DNA of 64,000 bases from Sphingobacterium humi (GTDB lineage Bacteria; Bacteroidota; Bacteroidia; Sphingobacteriales; Sphingobacteriaceae). Under the pieces are notes generated by a model. That model searched no databases. It was not told where the DNA came from and was given only the letters and a program-made list of their open reading frames with translations. Shown one piece after another: positions 7,766 to 15,513 of this stretch; positions within the stretch are counted from its first letter, which is position 1, and each line of letters starts with the position of its first letter. The stretch spans positions 1 to 64,000 of the forward strand of contig NZ_WSQA01000011.1 of NCBI RefSeq assembly GCF_009768885.1, read 5' to 3'. The position numbers and the translations under genes were made by a program.

Positions 7766-8911
7766 CTATTCTCGCTTCACCATTATCCTCCTTTCTTGTA
7801 TTTCAAATTCTATATCTTCTGTAAGTGTAAGCTTACGAAGAACATCCTGGATATCTTCAAACCGTGAGATTGATCCAGTAAACGTAATATCATTGACAGG
7901 CTGTGCATACATCACCTCAACGTCATACCATCTTTCTATTTGGCTCATAATGGCTGGTAGAGGAGTATCAGTAAACATAAACTTTCCCTTAGACCAAGCA
8001 ATTACCTCATAGGCATCCACCTTTTTCTTTGTTATGTGACCATTAAATACGACAGCCTGTTCATCAGGTTTTAATAGGATTTCACCAGATTTAATCCCTT
8101 CCAATAGCTGTATTCCCACTTCTCCTTCAAGCAAAGTGGTGGTAATCTTTTTATCTTCCTGATATGCACTCATATTGAATTTGGTGCCTTTTACCATTGT
8201 ACGCTGTCCGTAACTATATACTATAAAAGGTTTTTGTGCATTGCTTTTTACTTCAAAATAGGCTTCGCCTTCCAAAGTTACAACACGTTCATCCGCATTA
8301 AACTTTGTAGGATACTTTAAGGAAGATTCAGCATTTAGCCATACTTTTGTCCCATCCGCTAGTGTAATCCTATACTGACCTCCTCTAGGAGTAGTTAACG
8401 TTCCGTAGGTTACTTTTTTCGATGAAATGGCAGATCCGTCATCATACATCAGTTGCTCATCGACCACCATTCCATCATGTTCTTCGCTAAGCGCTATGAT
8501 AGTACCATCCGAAAGTGTCAACGTGGCTTTATTACTTCCAGGACTGATCAATGCATATTGCTGCCCGATATTGTCCATAAAGGAAAAAGCATCAGTTCTA
8601 TAAAAATATAACATAGTTCCTGCTGCAAATAACAACAGACAGGCAACACCAGCCAGCCAATAAGTCTGATGTCTTCGAAGTCTACTTGATCGACTGATAC
8701 GGCTGTCTAAACGTATCCAATTCCTCTCTACTGAAACCCTATCCTGCGAATCAATAGCCTCGTCTTCCAATCTATTCATTTCTTTTTGAATCAGATTTAG
8801 GATTTCAGCTTCATTCTCTTGTATACGAAAGTGCTCCATAAGGACTTCTGCTTCATCAATCGAACATTGTCTGGTTATAAATCGTTGGTATATCTCTTGA
8901 ATGTTTGACAT
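7766..8911 (-). CDS. FecR-family anti-sigma factor
   Basis: Inner-membrane anti-sigma factor that holds the neighbouring ECF sigma factor and receives a signal from the receptor's STN domain. In 381 residues: a cytoplasmic sigma-binding part (1-83), one membrane helix (about 84-106, YWLAGVACLLLFAAGTMLYF), the periplasmic FecR domain (TPRGGQYRITLADGTKVWLN, GEAYFEV) and a C-terminal DUF4974-like STN-interacting domain ending the protein. It starts 66 bases after the sigma gene, typical of a fecI-fecR pair, and the only STN domain seen nearby is the detached one at 7048-7626. Confidence 0.93.
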   Translation of the reverse strand: MSNIQEIYQRFITRQCSIDEAEVLMEHFRIQENEAEILNLIQKEMNRLEDEAIDSQDRVSVERNWIRLDSRISRSSRLRRHQTYWLAGVACLLLFAAGTMLYFYRTDAFSFMDNIGQQYALISPGSNKATLTLSDGTIIALSEEHDGMVVDEQLMYDDGSAISSKKVTYGTLTTPRGGQYRITLADGTKVWLNAESSLKYPTKFNADERVVTLEGEAYFEVKSNAQKPFIVYSYGQRTMVKGTKFNMSAYQEDKKITTTLLEGEVGIQLLEGIKSGEILLKPDEQAVVFNGHITKKKVDAYEVIAWSKGKFMFTDTPLPAIMSQIERWYDVEVMYAQPVNDITFTGSISRFEDIQDVLRKLTLTEDIEFEIQERRIMVKRE

Positions 8912-8977
8912 GATCCTACTACTCTTTATTTATACAGTGTATATAAAAAGAAAAAAGTACGGCTCATCAATGATTTT

Positions 8978-9583
8978 TTATTTAAATAGCGTAGAGACCA
9001 ACAGGAGGAAAAAAAGATTTGGGTTTTCATCGGCAAGTTCAGCACGCAGAAATTTAAAGGCTCGAGTCATATGATCTTTTATGGTCGAAGGTGTTACACC
9101 AAACTCTTTAGCAGTATCTTCGTAAGATTTTCCCTCTAACTTAATTCTTATAAATACCTTTCTTCGCTGTTTGGGTAGTTTGGCTATTGCTTCCATAAGT
9201 AAGGCATTTGTTTCTTTAAAATTGATTTGCTCTTCCAGTTGATCATAAAGTTCTGTAGCTGCTGCTATTAACTGTGCACGCATTTGTCGATCCTTTGAGG
9301 TCCGATGGTAATATTTATAGGCTTGCAGTTTTGCCCTGTGTAGAAGTATAGCTTTTAAAGAAACATGGTTTGGTAGTTTTTCTTTTTCGTTCCATATTTG
9401 AAAGAATATCTCCTGATGCAGTTCTTCAGCGATATCACTATTCAAGACTAGCCTTCGAAGTCTAGACATTATCATTGGTGCATACATTGCATAAAATCGA
9501 TGATATGCTGAGTAATCACCATTTCGCAGTTGCAATAATAGCTGTTCTTCGTCATTTAAAGCTTTTCCTACAACAACTTTCAT
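8978..9583 (-). CDS. ECF RNA polymerase sigma factor (FecI-like)
   Basis: Extracytoplasmic-function sigma factor of 201 residues expected to drive the downstream receptor genes when FecR releases it. Region 2 is visible around DIAEELHQEIFFQIWNEKEK, where the acidic helix contacts core polymerase and the -10 region. Region 4 is around LPKQRRKVFIRIKLEGKSYE with the helix-turn-helix TPSTIKDHMTRAFKFL. The C-terminus has a short extension (LFFLLLVSTLFK), common in Bacteroidota members. It is first in the block, preceded by a good Bacteroidota housekeeping promoter. Confidence 0.93.
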   Translation of the reverse strand: MKVVVGKALNDEEQLLLQLRNGDYSAYHRFYAMYAPMIMSRLRRLVLNSDIAEELHQEIFFQIWNEKEKLPNHVSLKAILLHRAKLQAYKYYHRTSKDRQMRAQLIAAATELYDQLEEQINFKETNALLMEAIAKLPKQRRKVFIRIKLEGKSYEDTAKEFGVTPSTIKDHMTRAFKFLRAELADENPNLFFLLLVSTLFK

Positions 9584-9621
9584 TAAGAATTGGATTAGTC
9601 CTTTAAGGATGAATTAATTAT

Positions 9622-9652
9622 CAAACATACATATTTACTTGATATTAACCAA
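9622..9652 (-). promoter_or_regulatory. Promoter of the ECF sigma gene
   Basis: Minus strand: TTGG at 9652-9649, 19-base spacer, TATGTTTG at 9629-9622, matching the Bacteroidota pattern TTTG-N19-TAnnTTTG except for the first element. It gives a leader of about 30 bases before the ATG at 9583. It looks like a housekeeping promoter, so the regulator pair would be made constitutively. Confidence 0.65.
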
Positions 9653-9760
9653 TCCTACTAATTAACTTGTAATCTCTAACACAAGATTTTTTTTGTTGTT
9701 TTCTTAGCTCGCTTAAATTGGTAAACCGAGTGTTTCAAAATGGGCCAGGCATACTAGAAT

Positions 9761-10162
9761 TTATTGGTCGCTAGAGCGAACCAACCTTTTATCCTCGTTA
9801 CCGTCATTTGGAGAAGCGTTCTCCCATTTCATTTCCTTAGTATTCAATTTTATTATCCGATACTGTTCTGTATAGATTTTGTTCTCGTCATAAAGTGTAA
9901 CCAAGGTCTTATCATGGCTCAGCACATAGGTTCTATGAATAGACGTCTCTTTATTTGAAAGCGCATCGTAGATGTTCTTGACACAGGTCATATCGGAGTT
10001 GAACCTGTAGGTTATGGAGCCATCGACTGCCATTCTGGGATCATCATTTGCTACTGTCCATTTACCGATAAGATTGTCAATGGCTATTTTTTCATCTTTT
10101 TTGCAAGAGGTCAGAATTAGAGCAATGATAGCTATGAATAAAAATCTGTAAATTTGTTTCAT
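9761..10162 (-). CDS. Lipocalin-like lipoprotein of unknown function
   Basis: A 133-residue protein with a lipoprotein signal peptide (about 1-20, lipobox LTSC followed by KKDEK). The body has the layout of small Bacteroidota lipocalin-like proteins: an opening IDNLIGKWTVAN, then YRFNSDMTCVKN, a short strand-rich middle and an MKWEN-type strand. The ligand is unknown. It stands alone on the minus strand between the sigma gene and a monooxygenase-like gene, and belongs to the segment between the tRNA-Glu repeats. Confidence 0.7.
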   Translation of the reverse strand: MKQIYRFLFIAIIALILTSCKKDEKIAIDNLIGKWTVANDDPRMAVDGSITYRFNSDMTCVKNIYDALSNKETSIHRTYVLSHDKTLVTLYDENKIYTEQYRIIKLNTKEMKWENASPNDGNEDKRLVRSSDQ

Positions 10163-10236
10163 AACTTATGGGTTATTTAATTTCGATATCAAAAGAACGG
10201 ATTAATTTTATGATCTGCTACAATAACCATATTTCA

Positions 10237-10524
10237 CTACATATTTTTATAGTGTAACACTTGTGGAATGGGATCATAGTAGTGATGAAGCAATGATTTC
10301 CATTCCAGATATTGTGGCGATTGACGGAATCCGACTTCGTGCGCTTCAACAGAAACCCATTCGACTAACAGGATGTATTGGTTTTCTACTTCAATACATT
10401 GCTTCAAGGAATGTTTTATATAGCCCTCAATGGAAGATATGTGTTGTCCAGCTTTTACAAAATCTACTTCAAAGGCCTTCGATTGGCCGGGTTTTACTTT
10501 CAATATGGCGACTTCTAATATCAT
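10237..10524 (-). CDS. Antibiotic-biosynthesis-monooxygenase (ABM) domain protein
   Basis: A 95-residue dimeric alpha-beta barrel protein of the ABM/YgiN type. The pattern ILEVAILKVKPGQ, EGYIKHSLKQCIEVENQYIL, WVSVEAHEVGFRQSPQYLEW matches the family's strand-helix order. These proteins act as small oxygenases on quinones or as enzymes of unknown substrate; nothing here tells which. I chose the ATG at 10524 over an in-frame TTG at 10533. Its neighbours are a lipoprotein gene downstream and the nuclease-like pseudogene on the other strand, giving no functional hint. Confidence 0.85.
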   Translation of the reverse strand: MILEVAILKVKPGQSKAFEVDFVKAGQHISSIEGYIKHSLKQCIEVENQYILLVEWVSVEAHEVGFRQSPQYLEWKSLLHHYYDPIPQVLHYKNM

Positions 10525-10769
10525 TGAGTTCAAGTATTTTCAGTTTATTCGGGACATCCCGGCTGCTTACAATGTGAAAAATATCCATTTTTTTTGGTTT
10601 TGATAAATAAGTTCACATGTTTGGTGGGCAATATTATTTTCAAAGAATCTAGATTTTCAATAAAGTATTCTTTAGTCAATGTTTACGAAACACTGTTTTT
10701 TAAGTCCGTTAATTTCATTAACTTTAGGAAGGCACCCTTAATAATTTTGAACCAATTTGCAGACCAGTT

Positions 10770-11387
10770 ATGGATCCACGCACCAAGATACGCAACATTG
10801 CATTTCTGGATCCATCGGACCGGGGGTATGGGAAGTTTGTTGAGGAGTCCCGGCTGGCCAATATGCGAATCAGGGAATCCAGAGGAAAACGGGAATACTC
10901 CGATATTATATCAGAGCTATCTGAGCCGGCCATTCGGGAATGGGTGGAGCCTGTGGGAGGATAGGAGAAACGGATACTTTCTTATGAACGCCTCGACAGG
11001 AGCGGGAGATATGTCACAAGGTACCGGGAACTGGATTTCCTAATCGATGACGGGGACTGTACCTATATCGGCGAGCTGAAAGTATCTTCATCAACAAAGC
11101 TCCTGAGCCGGGCATACCGCCAGCTCTCCGGAAGCATGGACGTCCTTTCCAGGACAGGCAGGAAAGTAAAACCCGTCCTGATCTATATCAACCTTCCGGA
11201 CCGAAATGCACGGACCACAGTGAACATCTTCGACCCTGACTTTACGAAGATGCAGTTCATGCAGAGGTCGGTAAACGGCAGGAACTATGACTTCCTACAG
11301 CTGAGCCCGGTAGAGTTCTTCGAGTGGGCATGTGAAAACAACATTATAGCAGACCGTGAACTTTTGTACATGATCCGTTCTTTTTAG
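10770..11387 (+). pseudogene. PD-(D/E)XK nuclease-like gene interrupted by one in-frame amber codon
   Basis: One continuous frame of 205 codons carries a TAG at 10962-10964. Residues 1-64 end in EWVEPVGG; after the stop the frame resumes with EKRILSYERLDRSGRYV and continues to LLYMIRSF. The second part contains RELDFLIDDGDCTYIGELKV, the Asp...Glu-x-Lys core of PD-(D/E)XK nucleases. Both sides read as good protein, so this is probably a recent nonsense mutation or, less likely, a read-through codon. Two separate proteins are possible if the later part starts internally (ATG at 11136), but that would omit the active site. GC content is higher than in the AT-rich genes to its left. It ends 104 bases from the tRNA-Glu 3' end. 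Confidence 0.75.
11359..11377. repeat. 19-bp direct repeat shared with 1023-1041
   Basis: AACTTTTGTACATGATCCG encodes the ELLYMIRS end of the nuclease-like gene. It is identical to 1023-1041. The two copies lie 114 and 72 bases, respectively, before the two copies of the tRNA-Glu end repeat and in the same orientation, so both ends of the segment share gene end plus att-like site. Confidence 0.8.
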
Positions 11388-11423
11388 CGAATTTGGGTGA
11401 ATTTCGTCGAAACCTATAAAACG

Positions 11424-11460
11424 AAAAACTGCCTTTAAATACATTAAAAGGCAGTTTTTG
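11424..11460 (+). terminator. Rho-independent terminator
   Basis: Stem of about 12 bp (AAAACTGCCTTT/AAAGGCAGTTTT) with a loop of about 10 bases and a T-tract on the plus strand. It ends transcription from the nuclease-like gene and, because the stem is flanked by A-rich and T-rich runs, may also work for the tRNA transcript on the other strand. Confidence 0.75.
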
Positions 11461-11490
11461 AATTCTCTTGGCTCTCTTTGAAGCCTCTCG

Positions 11491-11504
11491 GTAGCCCGTA
11501 GGGG
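11491..11504. repeat. Proximal copy of the tRNA-Glu end repeat
   Basis: GTAGCCCGTAGGGG forms the last bases of the intact tRNA-Glu gene and is repeated at 1113-1126. The intact tRNA on this side and a bare 14-bp copy 10.4 kb away is the arrangement expected for an element inserted at a tRNA 3' end. Confidence 0.75.
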
Positions 11505-11563
11505 AATCGAACCCCTGTTTCAAGAATGAAAATCTTGCGTCCTAACCCCTAGACGAACGGGCC
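11492..11563 (-). tRNA. tRNA-Glu (anticodon TTC)
   Basis: Minus-strand 72-nt gene. The acceptor stem pairs GGCCCGT with ACGGGCT (first pair G-U), discriminator A. The anticodon arm CAAGA-TTTTCAT-TCTTG gives anticodon TTC. The T arm is AGGGG-TTCGATT-CCCCT. CCA is not fully encoded (CCG follows). A strong promoter lies just upstream. The 3' end doubles as an apparent integration site. Confidence 0.95.
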
Positions 11564-11580
11564 TTTCTGCTTTGGTGATG

Positions 11581-11611
11581 CAAATATAGAAGCTTTATCT
11601 ATACCTCCAAA
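11581..11611 (-). promoter_or_regulatory. Promoter of tRNA-Glu
   Basis: Minus strand: TTTG at 11611-11608, 19-base spacer, TATATTTG at 11588-11581, an exact match to the Bacteroidota consensus TTTG-N19-TAnnTTTG. It lies 17 bases before the tRNA 5' end. Confidence 0.8.
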
Positions 11612-11661
11612 ATATTTTGCAAAGCATTTTTATAACTCCTTGGAATTGAAAATATTATTTT

Positions 11662-12936
11662 TTAAATCAAATCAAAACCGATATCAGTTCTGAAGTATTT
11701 TCCTTGGAAAAAGATTCTACCGGCATCGGCAGTGGCCTGTTGCAGGGCAGAAAACAGATCTTCTTCCAATGCGGTAACCGCAATCACGCGGCCGCCGGCG
11801 GTTTGCACTTCGCCATTAACCAGCTTCGTACCGGCATGAAACACGATCGACTCTTTCACGTTTTCGATATTACTGATCACCTTCCCTTGTTCATAGCTTC
11901 CCGGATAGCCGCCCGACACCAACATCACGGTGGCGGCAGTCTTTGGCGAAACGGTATACGAGCGATCCGCTAAATTACCTTGCGCTACGCCTTCCAACAA
12001 GTCAACCAAATCCGACTCAATACGCAGCAATACCGACTCCGTTTCCGGATCGCCCATGCGCACGTTGTATTCAATGACATAAGGCTCGCCTTCCACATTC
12101 ATCAATCCGATAAAAATAAAGCCCTTGTAGGGGATATTATCTTTTTTCAACCCATCTACGGTTGGTTTAATAATACGCTCTTCTACCTTATCTAAGAAGG
12201 TCTGGTCGGCAAATGGCACTGGGGACACAGAACCCATACCTCCTGTATTCAATCCGGTATCACCTTCTCCAATGCGTTTATAATCTTTTGCCGAAGGCAA
12301 CACTTTATGGTCTTTTCCATCGGTCAATACGAAAACCGACAGTTCAATACCTTTCAAAAACTCTTCAACCACCACCACATTGCTGGCTTCACCGAACTTT
12401 GCGTCCGAAATCATGGCTTTCAATTCCGCTTTCGCTTCCTCATAGGAATCCAGGATCAACACCCCTTTTCCTTGGGCTAAGCCGTCAGCTTTCAATACAA
12501 TCGGGAGCTTTTGCGTATCCAAATACGCCAATCCCTCTTCCAGATTCGTTTTATCAAAAGAACGGAAAGCCGCCGTAGGCACTTGATGGCGAATCATAAA
12601 CTCCTTGGAGAAGTCTTTCGATCCTTCCAGCTGCGCACCTTCTTGTTGTGGGCCGATAACAGCAATTCCTTTCAACTGCTCATCTGCCAGGAAATAATCA
12701 TGAATACCTTTTACTAAAGGTTCCTCAGGGCCAACAACTACCATTTGAATATCGTTTGCCAATACAAACTCGCCAATCCCTTTGAAATCAGTAACCTTCA
12801 GTGGCACGTTTTCACCATATTGTCCTGTTCCGGCATTCCCCGGTGCGATGAACAATTTATCAAGTTTAGGACTTTGAGCAAGTTTATAGGCAAAGGCAGA
12901 CTCTCTACCTCCAGATCCGATAATAAGAATATTCAT
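11662..12936 (-). CDS. purD: Phosphoribosylamine-glycine ligase
   Basis: Second step of purine synthesis: ATP-dependent joining of glycine to phosphoribosylamine. The 424-residue protein opens with MNILIIGSGGRESAFAYKL, the family's signature N-terminus. It has ATP-grasp features (LKADGLAQGKGVLIL, VVVEEFLKGIELSVF), the conserved LNTGGMGSVSPVPF and the metal-binding YNVRMGDPETE. I used the ATG at 12936; the frame stays open for nine more codons but the family begins here. It stands alone on the minus strand next to tRNA-Glu, marking where core chromosome resumes after the accessory segment. Confidence 0.97.
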   Translation of the reverse strand: MNILIIGSGGRESAFAYKLAQSPKLDKLFIAPGNAGTGQYGENVPLKVTDFKGIGEFVLANDIQMVVVGPEEPLVKGIHDYFLADEQLKGIAVIGPQQEGAQLEGSKDFSKEFMIRHQVPTAAFRSFDKTNLEEGLAYLDTQKLPIVLKADGLAQGKGVLILDSYEEAKAELKAMISDAKFGEASNVVVVEEFLKGIELSVFVLTDGKDHKVLPSAKDYKRIGEGDTGLNTGGMGSVSPVPFADQTFLDKVEERIIKPTVDGLKKDNIPYKGFIFIGLMNVEGEPYVIEYNVRMGDPETESVLLRIESDLVDLLEGVAQGNLADRSYTVSPKTAATVMLVSGGYPGSYEQGKVISNIENVKESIVFHAGTKLVNGEVQTAGGRVIAVTALEEDLFSALQQATADAGRIFFQGKYFRTDIGFDLI

Positions 12937-13015
12937 ATCGCAAAGATATTGAAGCAAATGCAAAAATTACCCCTCGAAAGCATCTTTTCTCTTTTCTTCG
13001 CTCTTTTTCTCCTCC

Positions 13016-13120
13016 TTACTCCCCTTTTTTCAGCGAATCAGCTACAGCGTAGAGGGAATTCGCCGCCGTTCCATCAGCTATAGAAGCCTGAGTGGCATCC
13101 ACATCGCGTAAAAACCCCAT
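13016..13120 (-). pseudogene. Short coding-like remnant upstream of purD
   Basis: A 34-codon frame (from the ATG at 13120; the frame stays open to about 13160 without another ATG) reads MGFLRDVDATQASIADGTAA and ends SLKKGE-stop. Its residue mix looks like real protein, and the upstream continuation (NNRFYLNIGQLY) also reads well. There is no start codon in the longer form, so it may be the 3' remnant of a lost gene or a small unannotated one. I do not recognise it. Confidence 0.3.
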
Positions 13121-13195
13121 ATAAAGCTGTCCGATGTTGAGGTAAAAGCGATTATTTTCCGTAAATTTCGATAATTATAGCATTAACGAAACCGT

Positions 13196-13960
13196 ATGGA
13201 ATCATTCTTTAAAACACAGGTAACAGACCATATCTGTTATATCCAATTGGACCGTGGGAAATCCAATCCCATGCATTTGGAAATGATCGAAGAGCTCGCC
13301 CGTATATTGCATCAGCAAAAAGAAGACCCCAGCATTGAAGCCATTGTACTGCAAGGCAAAGAGGGATTTTTTACATCCGGACTTGATTTAATTACCCTTT
13401 TCCAATATAACGAGGCGCAGATTCAACTCTTCTGGGAGAAATTTATCGACCTGCTGTATCAGCTTGCTGCATTTCCAAAACCCAGCATCGCCGCCATTAC
13501 AGGCCATAGCCCGGCCGGAGGCTGCGTGTTGGCCATCTGCTGCGACTATCGCGTGATGGCCGAGGGCGACTATATTATCGGCTTAAACGAAGTGCCTGTG
13601 GGCATTATCGTGCCCAGCAGCATCTTCGAACTCTATAGCTTCTGGATCGGGAAAGCCAGTGCCCATCGCTTCCTATTAGAAGGGAAGTTGATGCCTCCAG
13701 AGGAAGCCCTGCAAGTAGGCCTAATCGACGATATTGTGCCGTTCAACCGCATTCAAACCGCAGCAGGACGCAAGGCCAAGCATTATATGCAGTTCGAGAA
13801 AAAAGCTTGGCAGGCCACCAAACTGAACATCCGCAAGGATCTGCTGAAGAACGTTGAAGAAACCAAAGAAGCCGCCATTCAGCAAGTATTAGCACAATGG
13901 TGGGCACCTTCTACCCGTTCTATTCTACAAACCATCATTGATAACTTGACTAAAAAATAA
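13196..13960 (+). CDS. Delta3-delta2-enoyl-CoA isomerase (crotonase superfamily)
   Basis: Moves the double bond of 3-enoyl-CoA to position 2 so unsaturated fatty acids can enter beta-oxidation. The 254-residue protein has the crotonase fold; HSPAGGCVLAICCDYRVMAE forms the oxyanion-hole region and GLNEVPVGIIVP holds the catalytic Glu. The second Glu that hydratases carry right after the GGC motif is Val here, which favours isomerase over hydratase. The pattern is close to the mitochondrial isomerase ECI1. The next gene, four bases on, is a dienoyl-CoA reductase, the partner activity for polyunsaturated chains. Without that context one would call it a generic enoyl-CoA hydratase/isomerase. Confidence 0.82.
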   Translation: MESFFKTQVTDHICYIQLDRGKSNPMHLEMIEELARILHQQKEDPSIEAIVLQGKEGFFTSGLDLITLFQYNEAQIQLFWEKFIDLLYQLAAFPKPSIAAITGHSPAGGCVLAICCDYRVMAEGDYIIGLNEVPVGIIVPSSIFELYSFWIGKASAHRFLLEGKLMPPEEALQVGLIDDIVPFNRIQTAAGRKAKHYMQFEKKAWQATKLNIRKDLLKNVEETKEAAIQQVLAQWWAPSTRSILQTIIDNLTKK

Positions 13961-13963
13961 GCT

Positions 13964-14839
13964 ATGACTGTACAAGGCGCATTACAACCAAACGCCCTCC
14001 AAGGCAAAACCATTGTGGTAACAGGTGGAGGAACCGGCTTAGGAAAAGCCATGGCCAGCTATTTTTCAGCACTGGGAGCCAACCTGGTCATCACAAGCCG
14101 CAAGCTTCCCGTCTTGGAAGCTACCGCCAAAGAAATTCACGATAAAACAGGAAACCCCGTTTTACCCGTAGCCTGCGACATCCGCAATACCGATGAAATC
14201 CATCAGCTGCGCCTGGCCGCAGAAAAAGAATTTGGAAAGGTAGATATCCTGCTCAATAATGCGGCAGGAAATTTTATATCCCCTACCGAACGCCTCTCTG
14301 CCAATGCCTTTTCCACCATTATCGATATCGTATTAAAAGGAACAGTAAACTGCACCCTAGAATTTGGTAAAAACTGGATCGAGAAGAAACAGTCGGCCTG
14401 CGTGCTCAATATCATCACCACCTATGCCTTTACGGGCTCTGGTTATGTTGTTCCTTCCGCCATTGCCAAAGGTGGTGTCCTAACTTTGACGCGCTCCTTG
14501 GCCGTAGAATGGGGCAAATACGGCATCCGCCATAACGCCATCGCACCAGGACCTTTCCCTACCAAGGGCGCTTGGGACAGGCTATTGCCGGGCGAACTGG
14601 CCGCCAAATTCGATTTCAAAAACCGCGTGCCCTTAAAGCGTGTCGGCGACCATCAGGAACTCGCCAACCTGGCCGCCTTCCTGGTATCCGACTATGCCAC
14701 CTACATCAATGGTGAAGTCATCAGCATCGATGGTGGCGAATGGCTGCAAGGTGCAGGGCAATTAAATGGCCTGGAGGCTATCCCTTCTGAAATGTGGGAC
14801 GCCATAGAACAAACGATTCGCAAAAACAACGAAAAATAA
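13964..14839 (+). CDS. 2,4-dienoyl-CoA reductase-like short-chain dehydrogenase
   Basis: Probable NADPH-dependent reductase of 2,4-dienoyl-CoA. The 291 residues show the SDR nucleotide loop TGGGTGLGK (about 20-28), NNAAGNFISPTERLS (substrate region), a Tyr in NIITTYAFTGSGYVVPSA with the following Ala-Lys, and the C-terminal GEVISIDGGEWL. The stretch from NNAAGNFISPTERL through WGKYGIRHNAIAPGP strongly resembles mitochondrial DECR1. It follows the isomerase gene by three bases and overlaps the next gene by one base (TAATG), so the three are one operon. Confidence 0.85.
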   Translation: MTVQGALQPNALQGKTIVVTGGGTGLGKAMASYFSALGANLVITSRKLPVLEATAKEIHDKTGNPVLPVACDIRNTDEIHQLRLAAEKEFGKVDILLNNAAGNFISPTERLSANAFSTIIDIVLKGTVNCTLEFGKNWIEKKQSACVLNIITTYAFTGSGYVVPSAIAKGGVLTLTRSLAVEWGKYGIRHNAIAPGPFPTKGAWDRLLPGELAAKFDFKNRVPLKRVGDHQELANLAAFLVSDYATYINGEVISIDGGEWLQGAGQLNGLEAIPSEMWDAIEQTIRKNNEK

Positions 14840-15486
14840 TGATGAAAAAAACGCTCGCAACCCTAGCCGTTTGCGCCTTGTTGTTTACGGCCTGTCATAA
14901 CAGCGATAAGAAAGCAACGAGCCAAGCCGATAGCAGCAAACGGGAAGCTATAGATCAGCCCGAGGAGGTTCAACAAATTTCAGAAATCATAACCCGCTTT
15001 GTGCGGGCCTACATCAGCCAGGATAATGAAAAGCTGAATGCCCTAATCCACCCGGAATACGGCATGGCCATTATCTACCGCCCGGGCGTAGCTGATACCT
15101 TTGCCCTGATCGACAGCTTTGACTTTAAAAAGCCTGTTCCCGACTATTACGCCTACCCTAGTTTGCAGAACGACCAGGTCCTGGCCTTTGAAAAGCTCCC
15201 TAGTTTTGACTGCGGCACCGATAAATGGGATAAAACCGGCTTCTTTTGCGATACAACGGCAAACAGCCAAACACAATTGCTCCAAACGATTGTTAAGCAT
15301 GAAGAGGAGTTTGAGTCGTCAAAATACGACGAATCGCAGAAAAAACGAACCGCAGACTTGGAAAATGGCAGTTACCGCGTTATCTTAGCTCAACCGGAAG
15401 AAAGCTTAATCTTCCATGTCAAACAATTTGGGAACGCATGGTATGTCACCCTGCTCGACCGAGCATACGGTGGCTGCGACGCTTAA
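14839..15486 (+). CDS. Lipoprotein of unknown function
   Basis: A 215-residue secreted lipoprotein: signal MMKKTLATLAVCALLFTAC with the lipid-bearing Cys at about 19, then a charged linker and a globular part starting QISEIITRFVRAYISQDNEK. The region NALIHPEYGMAIIYRPGVAD suggests an SnoaL/NTF2-like opening, but I cannot assign a family. The ATG overlaps the stop of the reductase gene (TAATG), so it is translated with the fatty-acid genes; whether it acts with them is unknown. A second ATG follows directly. Confidence 0.75.
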   Translation: MMKKTLATLAVCALLFTACHNSDKKATSQADSSKREAIDQPEEVQQISEIITRFVRAYISQDNEKLNALIHPEYGMAIIYRPGVADTFALIDSFDFKKPVPDYYAYPSLQNDQVLAFEKLPSFDCGTDKWDKTGFFCDTTANSQTQLLQTIVKHEEEFESSKYDESQKKRTADLENGSYRVILAQPEESLIFHVKQFGNAWYVTLLDRAYGGCDA

Positions 15487-15513
15487 ATTATCATACACAA
15501 ATTATTAGCACCT

